From Dermatemys mawii (Eukaryota > Chordata > Testudines > Dermatemydidae), in the NCBI GenBank assembly GCA_007922305.1, contig ML677358.1, positions 8,868,576 through 8,932,575 on the forward strand: a stretch of DNA of 64,000 nucleotides, in the 5' to 3' direction. Below are positions 45,101 to 55,559 of this stretch, piece by piece (positions within the stretch are counted from its first letter, which is position 1; each line of letters starts with the position of its first letter). The translations under genes were made by a program, and so were the position numbers. The notes under the pieces are model-generated. The model was not told where the DNA came from, did not search any database, and saw only the letters and a program-made list of their open reading frames with translations.

Positions 45101-48100
45101 CCAACCCTCACCCACTTCCCGCCCCCTGACTGCCCCCCTCAGAAACCTGACCCATCCACCAACTCCACCCTTGTCCCTTGATCGTCCCCTCCGGAGACCC
45201 CCCCCCGACTCTAACTGCCCTCCCCCAGGAACCTATCCCCTTTCTTCCCCCTCCTGAGACGCCCCCCCATCCTAACCAACCCCCAGCCACCCCCTAAGTC
45301 CCCTTGCTATTTGTTCCATGACTGACCCCTCCTTAAACCCTGGACACTAACCACCACCACCCACCAACCCCACCACCTAAGCCCCTCTCCCCCTACCCCC
45401 TCTGCTTACCTTGCTCAGCCGGGCGCTCCAGCAGGCGCCCCACAGCTCCTTAAAGCTCGGCCTGGCGCCCCAGGTGGGGCACGGGGCTCTGCAGCTCGAG
45501 GCACTCCGCCCAGCGCCTTTGGCCGGGATGCAGGGCCCCACTGGCGAGCCCGCACTCTGCCTGCCCCTGGGCTCCGCAGCTCCCCGGGCTCGGCCTGCCA
45601 GGAGTGCAGGGCCCCGCGGCTCACAGCACTTCGCCTGGTGCCCCTGCCCGCAGGCATAGGGGCCCACAGCGAGCCCCTCTGCACCTGGCCTGCAGCTCCC
45701 GGCACTCGGCTGGCCTGGAAGGGCAGAGCCCTGGGGCACTGCGAGCTCCGCCGGCCCGGGAGCGCGGCGCCCCACGGCTCTTCAGCTGGTGCCATGCCGG
45801 GCCCTGCAGCGGGCACTGCTGAGCCCTGACACGGAGCTCCCCGCGCTTGGGGCCCCGGGGCGCCCCGTGCTTGGCCCAGCTCTCCGGCTGGGGAGCGTGG
45901 GACCACCGGTGGGCTGGATAAAAATGGCTGGCGGGCCACACGTGGCCCGCAGTTTGCCCACCTCTGGTCTATAACAAACCCCTGGCTATAATGAACAAAT
46001 GGTGTGGATCCTGACATGTTCATTATAGCAAGGATGTACTGTACTTTGCACTTATCAGTGTTGAATGGCATCTGCCATTTTGTTGCTCAATCACACAGTT
46101 TTTTGATAAATCCTATGCAACTCCATGCATTCTGCTTTGGACTGAACTATTTTGAATAATTTTATATAATCTGCAAACTTCACCATTCCCTCCTTCCTCA
46201 TGGCTTAGTTCCCTGAGGAGCCTTTGGTAAAGGAGCTTGTCAAAAGCTTTCTGAAAATCTAAGACACTATATCCACTGGATCACCCTTATCCATGTGCTT
46301 GCTGACTCCCACAAAGAATTTTAATAGACTGGTGAGGCATGATTTCCCTTTACAAAAGCCATGTGGATTCTTCCCCAACAAATCAGGTTTCTCTGTGTGT
46401 CTGGCCATTCTGTTCTTCTCTATAGTTTCTACCAATTTGCCTGGCACTGAAATTAAGTTCACCAGCTTGTAATTGCCAGGATCTCCTCTGGAGCCCTTTC
46501 TCCAGATTTCTCTTACAGAAAGATGGTGCGTTGTATAGTACAATGTTCTCTAGCAAATATTATGTCATACTACAAATCTATTCACCGAAATTGCACCTGC
46601 TAAGAGGGAGGAATTTTTTAAAATGGCTATCAGAGTGGAAACAATAAACTTGAATTTTTTTCCTACTTGCTAAAAATTTAAGTCATTTTTTAATTTAACT
46701 GCTCTCATAAAATGCAAAATTATAACTAGTATTTTATACAAGTGATGCATAGTATAACAAATGAACATATCTACTATGTTATACATACCTCATTACAGAA
46801 AAATAACTGCAAAACATAATATAGCCACATTATAATATAATCCAAAGTGTAAAAGGTGTGAAATTCATATTTTTCCACTTTTAGAAATGGAGACATAAAC
46901 CTATAATTGATAGGTACTAATGTTTTCTCTTTCCAAACTCACCAGTCCATTTTCAGATTTTGTTTTCAAATCAAGTTTTATTAATCCAAATCCTAAAAGA
47001 TGACAAGAAAAAAAAAGAATTTTACATATTAGTTTAAAACAGCAACATACAGAAACAGCATTTCTGTTTTATCTCTTACAGCTACATCTTTGAGCCATCT
47101 AAGAAAATAGGATTTATACAAGAGTCAACAGCTGCTCCTGCTACTTGTTTGCCAGGACAGATTTTGCCATTTATACTCATATTAGGTAGCACCTTCCTAC
47201 ACTAGTCCTAGTGATTTCAGTGGTGCTACTTCACAATGCTAGATTGGAATCTCTTTACTATTACCAAGGAGTACCTTGCTCCACAAGTAACCCTACCGAC
47301 TTCAGTGATACCATGCACAGAGTAAGGTAATGTTCAACATGAGTAAGGGGATTGTAATCTGGCCCATAAAAAGGTACTATACACCAGTTTCCTTCAAAAC
47401 AAAGAGTGCCCTAAGGGAGGCATTTGATGATCTCCAACAACAAGAAAAACAAGCAGCTCCCCACTGGTCTTTACCAGCCAGGATGGACAGCACTAAGGCC
47501 AGGTCAGTGGTGGGCAAACTACTGCCCGTGGGCTCTGGATCTGGCCCACAGATCTGCAACCCCCAGGGTACTGTGGCCCTGCTCTGCTCTTGGAAAGGGC
47601 TGGCAGCCCTGCCAGCCCTGGGGGAGGGAGAGCAGAGAGCTCCGTGTGCTGTTCTTGCCTTTGATACCTCCCCTAAAGCTCCCATTGGCCAGAAATGGGG
47701 AACTGCAGCCAATAGAAACTTCAGGGGAGGTATCAGAGGCAGGACAGCAGATGGAGCCCTCTGGTCTCCCTCCCACAGAGCCAGCAGGGACCTGCTGCCA
47801 GCCATTTCCTGGAGCGGAGTGACTCGGGGCCAGGGCAGGCAGGCCCTGCTGCTACCCCAGAGCCACTCCAGGTAAGCGGTGCCAGGCCAGAGCCCACATA
47901 ACAAACGCCTCCTGCACCCCAATCCCTGCCCTGAGCCCTCTGCCGCACCCTGCACCCCTGCCCTGAGCCCCCTTCCCCCCGCCCTGAGCCCCGTGACATA
48001 CCCTGCACCCCTCCCTACACCACTGTCCTGAGCCCCGCCCGCACTGTGCACCCCAACATCCTTCCCTGAGCCCTCATACACCCCACACCTCTCCTGTGCC

Positions 48101-48627
48101 CCAGCCCCATGCCCTGAGCCCCTTCCTACACAATGCACCCCCTCATACCCCGCACTCCCTCCCACACCCACACCCCCTGCCCCAGCCCAACAGTCATCAC
48201 CCTGCAAGCAATTTCCCCACTCTGATGTGCCCTCCTGCCAAGAAGTTTGCCCACCCCTTGGCCAAGTCTACACTGCCTGCTGGATCAGCGGACAGAGATC
48301 GATCTTTTGGGAATTGATTTATCGCGTCTCATCCAGACGCAATTAATCTATCCCTAAGCGCTCTCTATTCATGTAGCTGAAGTTGCGTATGTTAGGTCGA
48401 CCTCCCGCCCGCCCCCAAAAGTAGAAGAAAGCAGGTAATGGGTTCTAATAGAATGTACTGAAATTTCTAGTAGGGAAAAAGAGTAAAATCTTAGGAAGAC
48501 AGCTTTAGGAGTTGGTTATTCAGTTAAAAAAACCCATGAGTGCCTCCTGGTATTATTTACCATAGCCCTTGGTGAAAACATCTCTGGCAGATTTTCCTAG
48601 ATCAATGTAAGCAGGTGGAACAGCCAT
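33062..48627 (-). CDS. VDAC1: VDAC1, voltage-dependent anion-selective channel protein 1 (8 coding exons)
   Basis: Eight exons joined in phase give 852 nt, 283 residues, the exact length of human VDAC1. The product is the 19-strand beta-barrel porin of the mitochondrial outer membrane that passes ATP, ADP and other metabolites and ions and docks hexokinase. Seen: N-terminal gating-helix sequence [18 protein letters not shown], Lys20, Glu73 in [11 protein letters not shown] (the hexokinase/ceramide-related membrane-facing glutamate), [12 protein letters not shown] near 185-196, and the C-terminal [13 protein letters not shown]. Residue choices such as the MAVPP start, [19 protein letters not shown] and [14 protein letters not shown] fit VDAC1 and not VDAC2 or VDAC3. 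Differences from human (Ala6, Ile8, final FEA for FQA) are conservative. No frameshift or internal stop was seen, so this is the functional gene and not a processed copy. It lies upstream of KCT2 in the same direction, as in human 5q31. Confidence 0.98.
34014..34071 (-). CDS. VDAC1: VDAC1 exon 8
   Basis: 58 nt, acceptor TTTCAG|GCT at 34071, donor CCAG|GTAAGT at 34014. Codes [19 protein letters not shown] (residues 235-253) and one base of Gly254. Confidence 0.96.
34646..34796 (-). CDS. VDAC1: VDAC1 exon 7
   Basis: 151 nt, acceptor TACAG|GAAT at 34796, donor TTCTCT|GTGAGT at 34646. Codes residues 185-234 from [14 protein letters not shown] to DPDASFS. Confidence 0.97.
37613..37840 (-). CDS. 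VDAC1: VDAC1 exon 6
   Basis: 228 nt, acceptor TTCAG|GAA at 37840, donor AATGT|GTAAGT at 37613. Codes residues 109-183 plus two bases of Val184, including [19 protein letters not shown] and [13 protein letters not shown]. It is the largest exon, as in other vertebrate VDAC genes. Confidence 0.97.
38014..39151 (+). mobile_element. Solo LTR of an endogenous retrovirus-like element, antisense to VDAC1
   Basis: 1,138 bp starting TGTGACATCG and ending AACCCATCACG. Flanked by the 5-bp duplication GTTGT (38009-38013 and 39152-39156). It contains a TATA-like tatataaggg at about 38447 and an AATAAA at about 38744 in plus orientation, the usual U3/R order. No gag or pol is attached. The family matches a repeat I recall as common in turtle genomes. 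Confidence 0.8.
40975..41175 (-). repeat. Dispersed repeat rich in GATTAA words
   Basis: On the minus strand it starts tagggctgttgattt, runs through repeated attaa / ttaatc words and ends in a long AT-rich tail. It matches a dispersed repeat I recall from turtle sequence. Class unknown. Confidence 0.5.
41904..41956 (-). CDS. VDAC1: VDAC1 exon 5
   Basis: 53 nt, acceptor TTCAG|CTT at 41956, donor ACTGG|GTAAGA at 41904. Codes [17 protein letters not shown] (residues 91-107) and two bases of Gly108. Only 95 bp of intron separates it from exon 4. Confidence 0.95.
42052..42204 (-). CDS. VDAC1: VDAC1 exon 4
   Basis: 153 nt (51 codons, residues 40-90), acceptor TTTAG|GAA at 42204, donor CAG|GTAACG at 42052. 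Contains Glu73 in [11 protein letters not shown] and ends TEITLEDQ. Confidence 0.96.
44248..46041. mobile_element. TA-flanked DNA transposon (Tc/pogo-like MITE) inside CR1
   Basis: Ends CAGTACACCCTTGATATAA and TTATAGCAAGGATGTACTG are inverted repeats flanked by TA (44246-44247 and 46042-46043). Removing it rejoins the CR1 phrase gtgcatta|ctttgcactt. The TA duplication and CAGT start fit the Tc1/mariner superfamily, pogo/Tigger branch. No transposase was seen. Confidence 0.88.
45014..45966. mobile_element. hAT element nested inside the TA-flanked transposon
   Basis: 953 bp with ends CAGGGGTGGGCAAAC and GTTTGCCCACCTCTG and the exact 8-bp duplication GTCTATAA (45006-45013 and 45967-45974). The interior is very GC-rich, giving long spurious open frames on both strands. 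Confidence 0.95.
46943..46992 (-). CDS. VDAC1: VDAC1 exon 3
   Basis: 50 nt, acceptor TTTTAG|GA at 46992 and donor CTG|GTGAGT at 46943. Completes Gly23 and codes residues 24-39 ([16 protein letters not shown]), the first beta strand. Confidence 0.95.
47505..48260. mobile_element. hAT element in VDAC1 intron 2
   Basis: 756 bp; ends CAGTGGTGGGCAAACTAC and AAGTTTGCCCACCCCTT. Flanks GGCCAGGT (47497-47504) and GGCCAAGT (48261-48268) are an 8-bp duplication with one mismatch. C-rich interior with imperfect cccctgccctgagc-type repeats. Confidence 0.88.
48261..48425. repeat. MITE-like fragment beside the hAT
   Basis: Begins ggccaagtctacactgcc and ends in ttaggtcgacctcccgcc, with internal words (agcgctctctattcatgtag, gctgaagttgcgtatgtt) typical of a turtle MITE. 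The hAT target duplication falls on its first bases, so the hAT landed at or near its end. Confidence 0.5.
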
Positions 48628-48630
48628 TTT
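48561..48630 (-). CDS. VDAC1: VDAC1 exon 2 (start codon, N-terminal helix)
   Basis: Acceptor TTTTGCAG|AAA at 48630, ATG at 48627-48625, donor TATG|GTAAAT at 48561. Codes residues 1-22 plus one base of Gly23: the N-terminal segment that lies inside the pore. The AAA before the ATG gives a good initiation context. Confidence 0.96.
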
Positions 48631-50049
48631 CTGCAAAAAACAATAGAGATTACAATATTTAGAGTCTAGCCGATAATTTAAGCAAAATTCCTACAGTATG
48701 GCCACTGTCCTTTTTCCAACCATCAACTCTTAGTTAGTTATAGACCCGGATAAAGTATCTGCAACAATATTGATATTTTCTTTATTGGCCAGTATTAGTC
48801 ACCGAGACATATATGCCATGTTGAACCAGAAACAGTCTGCAAAATAAATACAAAAAGGATAGCGCAACGTGAAGAAACTTTATATGCCTTTGAAGACAGA
48901 TAAGTGCTGCTGCTCGTACAAGAAGAATTGCATAATCTACTTTCTGGTTTTTGTTCTCATTAAAGTTTCTCGTTATGTTCGTCACTTGCCATTAATCAAT
49001 TGTGAGCAATCCAGGTTTAATTCAGAACATGCCTAAAATGAGCTAACCTCTATAGTCAGTTGCACCAAAATCCCTCTAACTCAGAGGATCTAATTTCAAG
49101 CACAGAGTTAGGTAAGCTCCTCTGTTACACAGTCCAACAGGATACAACTTATGCCAGCAAAATCTGTGAACGGCTATTCTTCACCCTAAGCTTTCTTTGA
49201 CTTAGTTGGGTATCACTGCTACCACTGAATGAGATTTTTAAACCTCCTTAGACACTGATCTCTCAGTTCCCTTCTGTTGCTCAGTGGGGAGAAAAACTGA
49301 ATTCACTGTGCAAAACTGGAATTAAGGTGATTGCAGAGAGGGTAGAATGGCTAAATACAATGCACCCAAACAGGCAGCCATTGTCTACCTCTTCATACTA
49401 ACTAGGTACAAAATCAGAGCACCATGCAAACTCTAAGCCATGGCCGCCCAGAAGATGAGGGAGAATGGAGCCTGGGAGAAGCGACTGTGTGAGAAGCTTT
49501 GTTTGGCATGGATATCCTCAGAACCACAGGCTTAAGCCAAGATTTTCAAACAGTTCTTTAGGCCGTATGCACTTAGCAGAACTTGTCCCCCGTTGGTTCA
49601 ATACCTGCCAGCAACAAGGAAGGATTTATCGCATTTCCCCTCACTCCCCACAACCACAGAAGTTTGTAGGATATGCCATGCCAGGGGAAAAGAAAACTGT
49701 CTTATTTTTAACACCAAGATATGAAGCTGTGACCCTGGCATGTTTTGTTTCGTTTTTTTGAAGGGGACAGTTGAAGTCAGGAGACCTGAAGTTTTACAGA
49801 TCATCTTCCCTCATATAGAAGCTCACTATTCCCCACACATTACAATTTAAAAACCACAGAAATCATGGTTTCTCCTTGCCTATCAATACCAGATGTTGTA
49901 GTGGGATTTCATATCCCTAAGATCCTTTTTGGTTTTGTAACATTAATGACATAATTCCAGTAAAGGAGAGTGCAAATGTGATAGAGGGAATTTTCTACCA
50001 GGAATAACCAATCCTGACTCAAAACGATGCCTTAATGTAAGACCTAAAG

Positions 50050-50224
50050 CAGGCCTGCACAACTCGGAAAGCAGCGAGGGCCATATTACTGCAAAAAACC
50101 AGCTGCGGGTGGAAAGCTCCGCCCCCATCCGCTTCCCCCCCCCCACCGCTTGGCTTGCCCCACCCCTACTCACCCCCCATGGCCCGCACAGTGAGCCTGT
50201 GTGTGCCACATGTTGTGCAAGCTC
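50050..50224 (+). mobile_element. Non-autonomous hAT (CAGGCCTGCACAAC family), copy 3
   Basis: 175 bp; left end CAGGCCTGCACAACTC, right end GTTGTGCAAGCTC (mutated). Exact 8-bp duplication ACCTAAAG at 50042-50049 and 50225-50232. Same orientation as copy 1; shorter interior. Confidence 0.92.
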
Positions 50225-50616
50225 ACCTAAAGCCATAACAAAACAAAGAGACACCAATCACACACACAAGAGGGTGCTGCCTTTACTCTTTTATTGCTTC
50301 AGACTTGGATGTAATTTGTTTCCACATGAGCTTCGCCATCCATTCATACCAGGCAAGCACTTTTAAACAGCCACTTAAACCCTCAAGCAGTCACTTCAAC
50401 AAGTTGTTGCCTGCCAAAATAGGATCTTGCTGTTACATAAGTGAAGAATCCCTGTCCTAGAGTGTACAAAACAGATGTGGTAGCTAAATCAAATTGAACT
50501 GTCTTCTAAGAATGCACATAAAGTAATATACAAGGGAGCATAACAGACATATATTAAGATCCAGATTCAGTTACCCAGACTACATTGTATTTGGATGCAT
50601 TCAAAGACCCTTAGAG

Positions 50617-50715
50617 AGATAAAGTGGGTAAAGTAATAGCTTTTATTGGACCAACTTCTGTTGGTGAGAATCAAAGATACTACCTCACCCACCTTATCTC
50701 TAATATCCTGGGACC
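50617..50715. repeat. Short foldback repeat (ttttattggaccaacttc)
   Basis: Left gataaagtgggtaaagtaat and right tacctcacccaccttatctc are imperfect inverted copies around attggaccaacttctgttgg. This resembles the ends of a PLE-like turtle repeat. Family uncertain. Confidence 0.5.
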
Positions 50716-52364
50716 CACACACATCAGAAAACCCTTGCTATTTATTAGTCGGGTACTCACAAAGTATCTGATGAATGATAGGTGGACATCAAGCAGCTAA
50801 ATGGTTAATAAAAATTCAGGCCATAATCCAAAAGATTTGAAGAGGCTTAAAACATTAGGGCTGAATTTTGTGCTTTTTTTGTGTCAGCATGAAAGCAGAG
50901 ATTTAATTCCACTCCCTACAGTGGAAACCATTTTTTAAAAGTTGATCAGATGTGATCCTGCACAAAAAAACAGCCTATAAATCTGTTGATACTTCTTTTT
51001 AAAAAATAAAAAATTCCTCTGCTCTGCAGACCACAACATGTCATCAAATTTAAAATCAAAGCACAACTATGGCCCTCAGTGCACAGATCACTTCACAGAA
51101 AATAGAGTCAAGGTAGGCCCAGCAACTCCAGAATCCTGGACATATTTAAATGATGCAGAATCAGGATCACTTACAGTTCAGACAATGCCACCTTCCAGTA
51201 ACAGCAGCCAAATCTCACTAGAATTCAGTGAGGGGTATTCCCAAAAGACCAAGCAGCATCAAATCACAGTATTAAAAATCCCCACATTTGCAAAGCAGGT
51301 AAGGATTGATGTGAAGGGCAACCCATCTGCTGTCATTCTATAGAATCCCTAATTGTTCTCAGTACAAGGAGCATTTTAGTATCCATATGCATTTCTAATA
51401 CACTCATGATCACACTGATTCCGTTGGTTTGCTTAAAATCAAAATTTTACACTAACTTGTTTTCACCAAAACTGTGTGAAATTGTTTTATTTATGTAGTT
51501 TTAATAATTCTCTTGTATAAAAACTCCATAGTGCCAAATTCTGCTCTCACTTGCGGAACTCCACTAACAGCAATGCAGTTAGTCTTATGCAAATACAACA
51601 CAGCAGAGGCAGGCCCCAGGATTCAGTTCTAAGATGATATCCCCAGGAAGCTATCAGCAGGGAGAGTCAGTCATGCTTGTGTGATGAATCAGCTGTGACA
51701 TGCTGCTCCAATGCAGCAGTTGTCTGTGGTTCTAGGGCAGTGGCAGATGCCTAGTCTCTTATGCAATCACTATAATAATATAAATAATGTTAAATCCATG
51801 TCCACTGTAAATCTATTTGTAAAGCAAATCATTTAAACATAGAAAGAGGTGTTTAAAATTGGTGAAAAACCATTTTGTGTATAATGTGGTAGTTAACCTT
51901 ATTGTTGTTAGTGACAAAGAAAAAATAATTATTTCTGTTCACATCAACTTGTCAACAGAGGCCTACTGTATTACAGGAGAAAAACAAATCCATCGCATCA
52001 TATAAGACTACAGCATGCTTAATCAGAATAAAGGGCCAGGGACTAAGGACATCTGAGTGTATGTACTCGTCTTTTACCTCTGGAATTCCAGGAGGTGAAC
52101 TCAGACTAGGTCAGAAGTGAAACGGAATGTGCTGGTCTTATCCCCGTCCTGCTGTGTGTATAGATCATAAAACTACCACATGACGCAATCCCTGCTCATA
52201 GGAGGCTAAGACTTAAATAGTAGGAAATATTAGGAGTCATTGAGGCACTGACAGAGCTACATGGGGAAACTCTGGACAGACTGGCCCACAGAAGAGCTAC
52301 TAAAGTGAGCACTGAATTCAGAATTGTAAAGAGAAAAATGGGAAGCTTCCTTTAGGTGGACAAC

Positions 52365-52512
52365 TTGCGGCCAGTCCGGGTAATCCGCTAGCAGGCCACC
52401 AGATAGTTTGTTTACATTTGCACAGCTGCCCGCAGCTCCCAGTGGCCACGGTTTGTCATTCCTGGTCAATGGAAGCGGAAGGACACAGAACGGGCTGCAG
52501 GAACATGCTGGC
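52365..52512. mobile_element. Partial hAT-like foldback element
   Basis: The phrase cccgcagctcccagtggccac followed by ggtcaatggaagc is shared with the foldback element at 53285. Only one arm is present and no target duplication was found. Confidence 0.5.
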
Positions 52513-52575
52513 TGCCACTTGCCCAAGGTCACACAGGAAGTCTGTGGCGGTTCAAGTCCCTTCTCTTTGGTCCCA
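52513..52575 (+). repeat. MIR/CORE-SINE-like fragment
   Basis: cttgcccaaggtcacacagg followed by a diverged gtggcggttcaagtcc matches the MIR core tail. Short and old. Confidence 0.5.
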
Positions 52576-53284
52576 CATTGAGTTCATGGGACTGTGTGCA
52601 GCATAAGGGCCTCATTCTTAGTTTATTGAGCAAATATTACACATTTTAAACCCTCTCAAACTAGTTACATTATCATCCAAATAAGTAATCTATTTAGTTC
52701 TTAAATACTGATGTATTTAACATACTCTAGCGACTCCTCTGATTAATTAAACAATAAGCATGTTTAAAAACCCTTTATCACATATTTATGAGAACAGATA
52801 AATGATCTTTATGTTTAGGGAATTAAAGAGAGAGGAGTCTGAGTTACATGGGTGTAAATACAATTTTAATTAAGACAGTTTTTATTATTATTTGTAAAGC
52901 TTAAGATACTAATTGAGTAAAACACACAGGATTCAATTCTGCCCTCCCCAATGTGGCCAATAAAGTTAAAAGGCTGTGAAAGCGAACAAGTCCCAAGGAT
53001 CCCATTCTTTAAAAATAAAATCCTGAACCGTACATTAACAACTGTTCATGCAAATACATGTTTGTGTTGCTCACTGCTTCCATGTGATCATTGGCAGCAA
53101 GGATGGGAACAGAATTAGGACAATTAATTAGTTGGCTAGTAAAGTCTTTATTAGTTACCACAATTACATCACCAGTGCGGTGCACACTAACCAGGTACAA
53201 AGGGCATAGTAGGCATGGATACAGCACTGAGGAGGGGACAGAGCACTTCTTAAACATTTTGGGCTGTATTATATCCTCTATTAC

Positions 53285-53586
53285 TAGGGTTCCCAAAGTT
53301 GGTTTGCGGCTTGTTCAGGGTAAGCCCCTGATGGGCCGCGAGACACTGTTTACCTGAGCGTCTGCAGGTACGCTCGCAGCTCCCAGTGGCCGCAGTTCGC
53401 CGTTCCCGGCCAATGGGAGCTGAGGGAAGCAGTGGGCCGGCCCACGCCTCGTCCCGCAGCTCCCATTGGCTAGAAATGGTGAACTGCGAGCAGCCATACC
53501 TGCAGACGCTCAGGCAAGCAAAGCATCTCGCGGCTCATCAGGGGCTTACCCTGAACAAGCCACAAACCAACTTTGGAACTCCTTCT
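53285..53586. mobile_element. Long foldback (palindromic) hAT-like element
   Basis: The arms are near-perfect inverted copies: tggtttgcggcttgttcagg on the left and cctgaacaagccacaaacca on the right, and the complementarity continues to the centre near 53440. Flanks TCTATTAC and TCTCTTAC suggest an 8-bp duplication with one mismatch, although the ends are slightly eroded. Confidence 0.75.
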
Positions 53587-55559
53587 CTCTTACATCAGTT
53601 CACTCTGAAATCAATGGGCCTGACCAGCTAAATTGAGGGCAATATTTGGTCCTCCAAGGTATTTTTGTTCGCCGGTTCCTTTCATACTGTAGAAAAGCAT
53701 TTACTATATTTAAATCTTAAATCAATTTTTGCCTGTTTTTCATCTGCCAGGTTCTCAAAATATGTATGTTTGGGCTTTGCAATCTCACTGCTTAGATTCT
53801 GCTGACATCACCCTGCAGGGAAGTCACAAGACCGACATGGGGATATGACTCATGTTGCCATACCCCCCATTCAAACTCTACTGCTCAATCAGAGAAAAGT
53901 TGAGGCTGGATGTGGGAGAAGAAAGAAGAGTACAGAAAATGATGGACCAAATAAATAACTTGTCTGTGTAAAGCTAGAACAGGTGTTCTATTTTAAAAAG
54001 AGTTTTCACAGTGTGAGAATCCTTCTCCAAAGAGATCCTGACACAATTCATACCAAGGAATGACAGAATTTTCATTTCTGAGCTTCATAAGGCAATCTGG
54101 AACTCAACACAGAATCAGAACAGTTTTTGTTGGTATCACTACTCTTTAGAAATAGCCTGACTAACTCAACAGATGGGACCCATTCTACTTCAATATTATT
54201 TTAACTAATGGCCAAAGACAGACAGTACATGGAGACAGAGCTACTTCACACCACCAGAAACAGTTCTTCCAGGTTACAGCCATGACAGGACAGGACGGGA
54301 AAACTTTTGTGGCTGCTGCACAAGGCTGAGTCTTTTCTGAGGACAAAGGAATTCAGTCCCTATCATTCTCAAACTGGCCCATTGCCCCAGTAGTAAAATA
54401 CAGGTAAAATAAAAATAACTTTTTTTTAAAATGACAAGTATTTGGGGGGTTGGCATTTATGTGAGTTTTTACAATATCTCATGCTAAATTGTCCTAACTT
54501 CTGGAACTTCACTAAGCCCCAAAATTTATTCACATTTTCCACAAGAATAAGGAAGATAATGGGCTGGTTAAAATAAGGTAAAATTACTGGCCATCAAAGA
54601 TTCTGTGCTGAGTCATGCTATCAGACAAGAAAGCCGTATAGGTGGAGACAAAGCCAGTGACCTTTGCTTTATCTGGAAATAAAAAATTATGAAAGGAAGC
54701 ACATACTTCAGACAGAGACATGAGCACACTTCAAGGATTGAAGAGCAATTATCTTCAAGCCAGTTCTCAGACTGATGAGCACCTCAGTTAGCACCTGAAG
54801 TCTAAATCCATGGGATTGCACAGAACATTAATGACAGAATTTGGTCCACTGCATGGAAGTATACTAGTATAACTAACACTCTATCACATGTTATTGCTCA
54901 CCTTTATATCAACCATATAGCAAGTCATGGTTTAAGGATCAAAAACCATCTAATATCAAAGGTTATCTAGACATTGTTTCAGGGAAAAAAGTGTATATAG
55001 TTGTATATTTAAACTGTTAGAAAAATATATTCTTATTTTGCCTCCACATACATTTTAAAACACGCAAATCTTAGCTGCTATGGAATTTCCTCATATCATT
55101 CCTGAGACCAATTGAGGCAGTTCACATTTCAGGATCCTGCAGTTTTAACAGCCTGATGGACAAACAGCAAGTGTTATTTTTTATTAGTGTTAACCTTCAA
55201 AAAATAGGCATGAAAAAGGCATTAAGGACATTCAGAGTGCATGGAGGAAGGGGGTGAAGAGAAAGATACTGGAAGTATCAGAGCCCCAAATTCAATCAAG
55301 ACCAGTTATAAATGCAGTACAGATGAAGAACAACAGTAAAAGCTTGTGAATGGAGAAGTTACTATTTGTAAGCACTGTATTTATATGCCTATCATCCTGG
55401 CTGTGAAAATAATGCATCAATTTCTATTGCATCAGCTAGCACAGCTCTGCATGAAGATGTAGCCAGCTCCAGTCTGGTTATTCACAGGGAAGCGGACTTA
55501 CATTTTCCGGTTGGGGCCTGTCCCATGAGAATGCATGAAGGAAAATCTCAGGGCTCAGC

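Larger units (their letters stand above)
43385..46545 (-). mobile_element. CR1 LINE copy interrupted by nested DNA transposons
   Basis: Minus-strand frames carry CR1 reverse-transcriptase sequence near 46259-46543 ([20 protein letters not shown], then [20 protein letters not shown]) and CR1 C-terminal sequence at 43583-43966 ([19 protein letters not shown]). The 3' end is near 43385. A transposon occupies 44248-46041. Many frameshifts; inactive. It lies within VDAC1 intron 3. Confidence 0.88.
42205..46942 (-). other. VDAC1 intron 3
   Basis: 4.74-kb phase-0 intron dominated by the CR1 nest. 42205-43380 and 46546-46942 show no recognised content. Confidence 0.7.
46993..48560 (-). other. VDAC1 intron 2
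   Basis: 1.57-kb phase-1 intron, half occupied by the hAT at 47505-48260. Confidence 0.8.

Noticed and set aside
45415..46071. Long GC-rich frames on both strands
   Set aside because: They lie inside the hAT insertion 45014-45966, and both strands are open because of base composition.
47377..48207. 276-codon minus-strand frame
   Set aside because: Entirely within or beside the hAT at 47505-48260, with no domain and a repetitive C-rich source.
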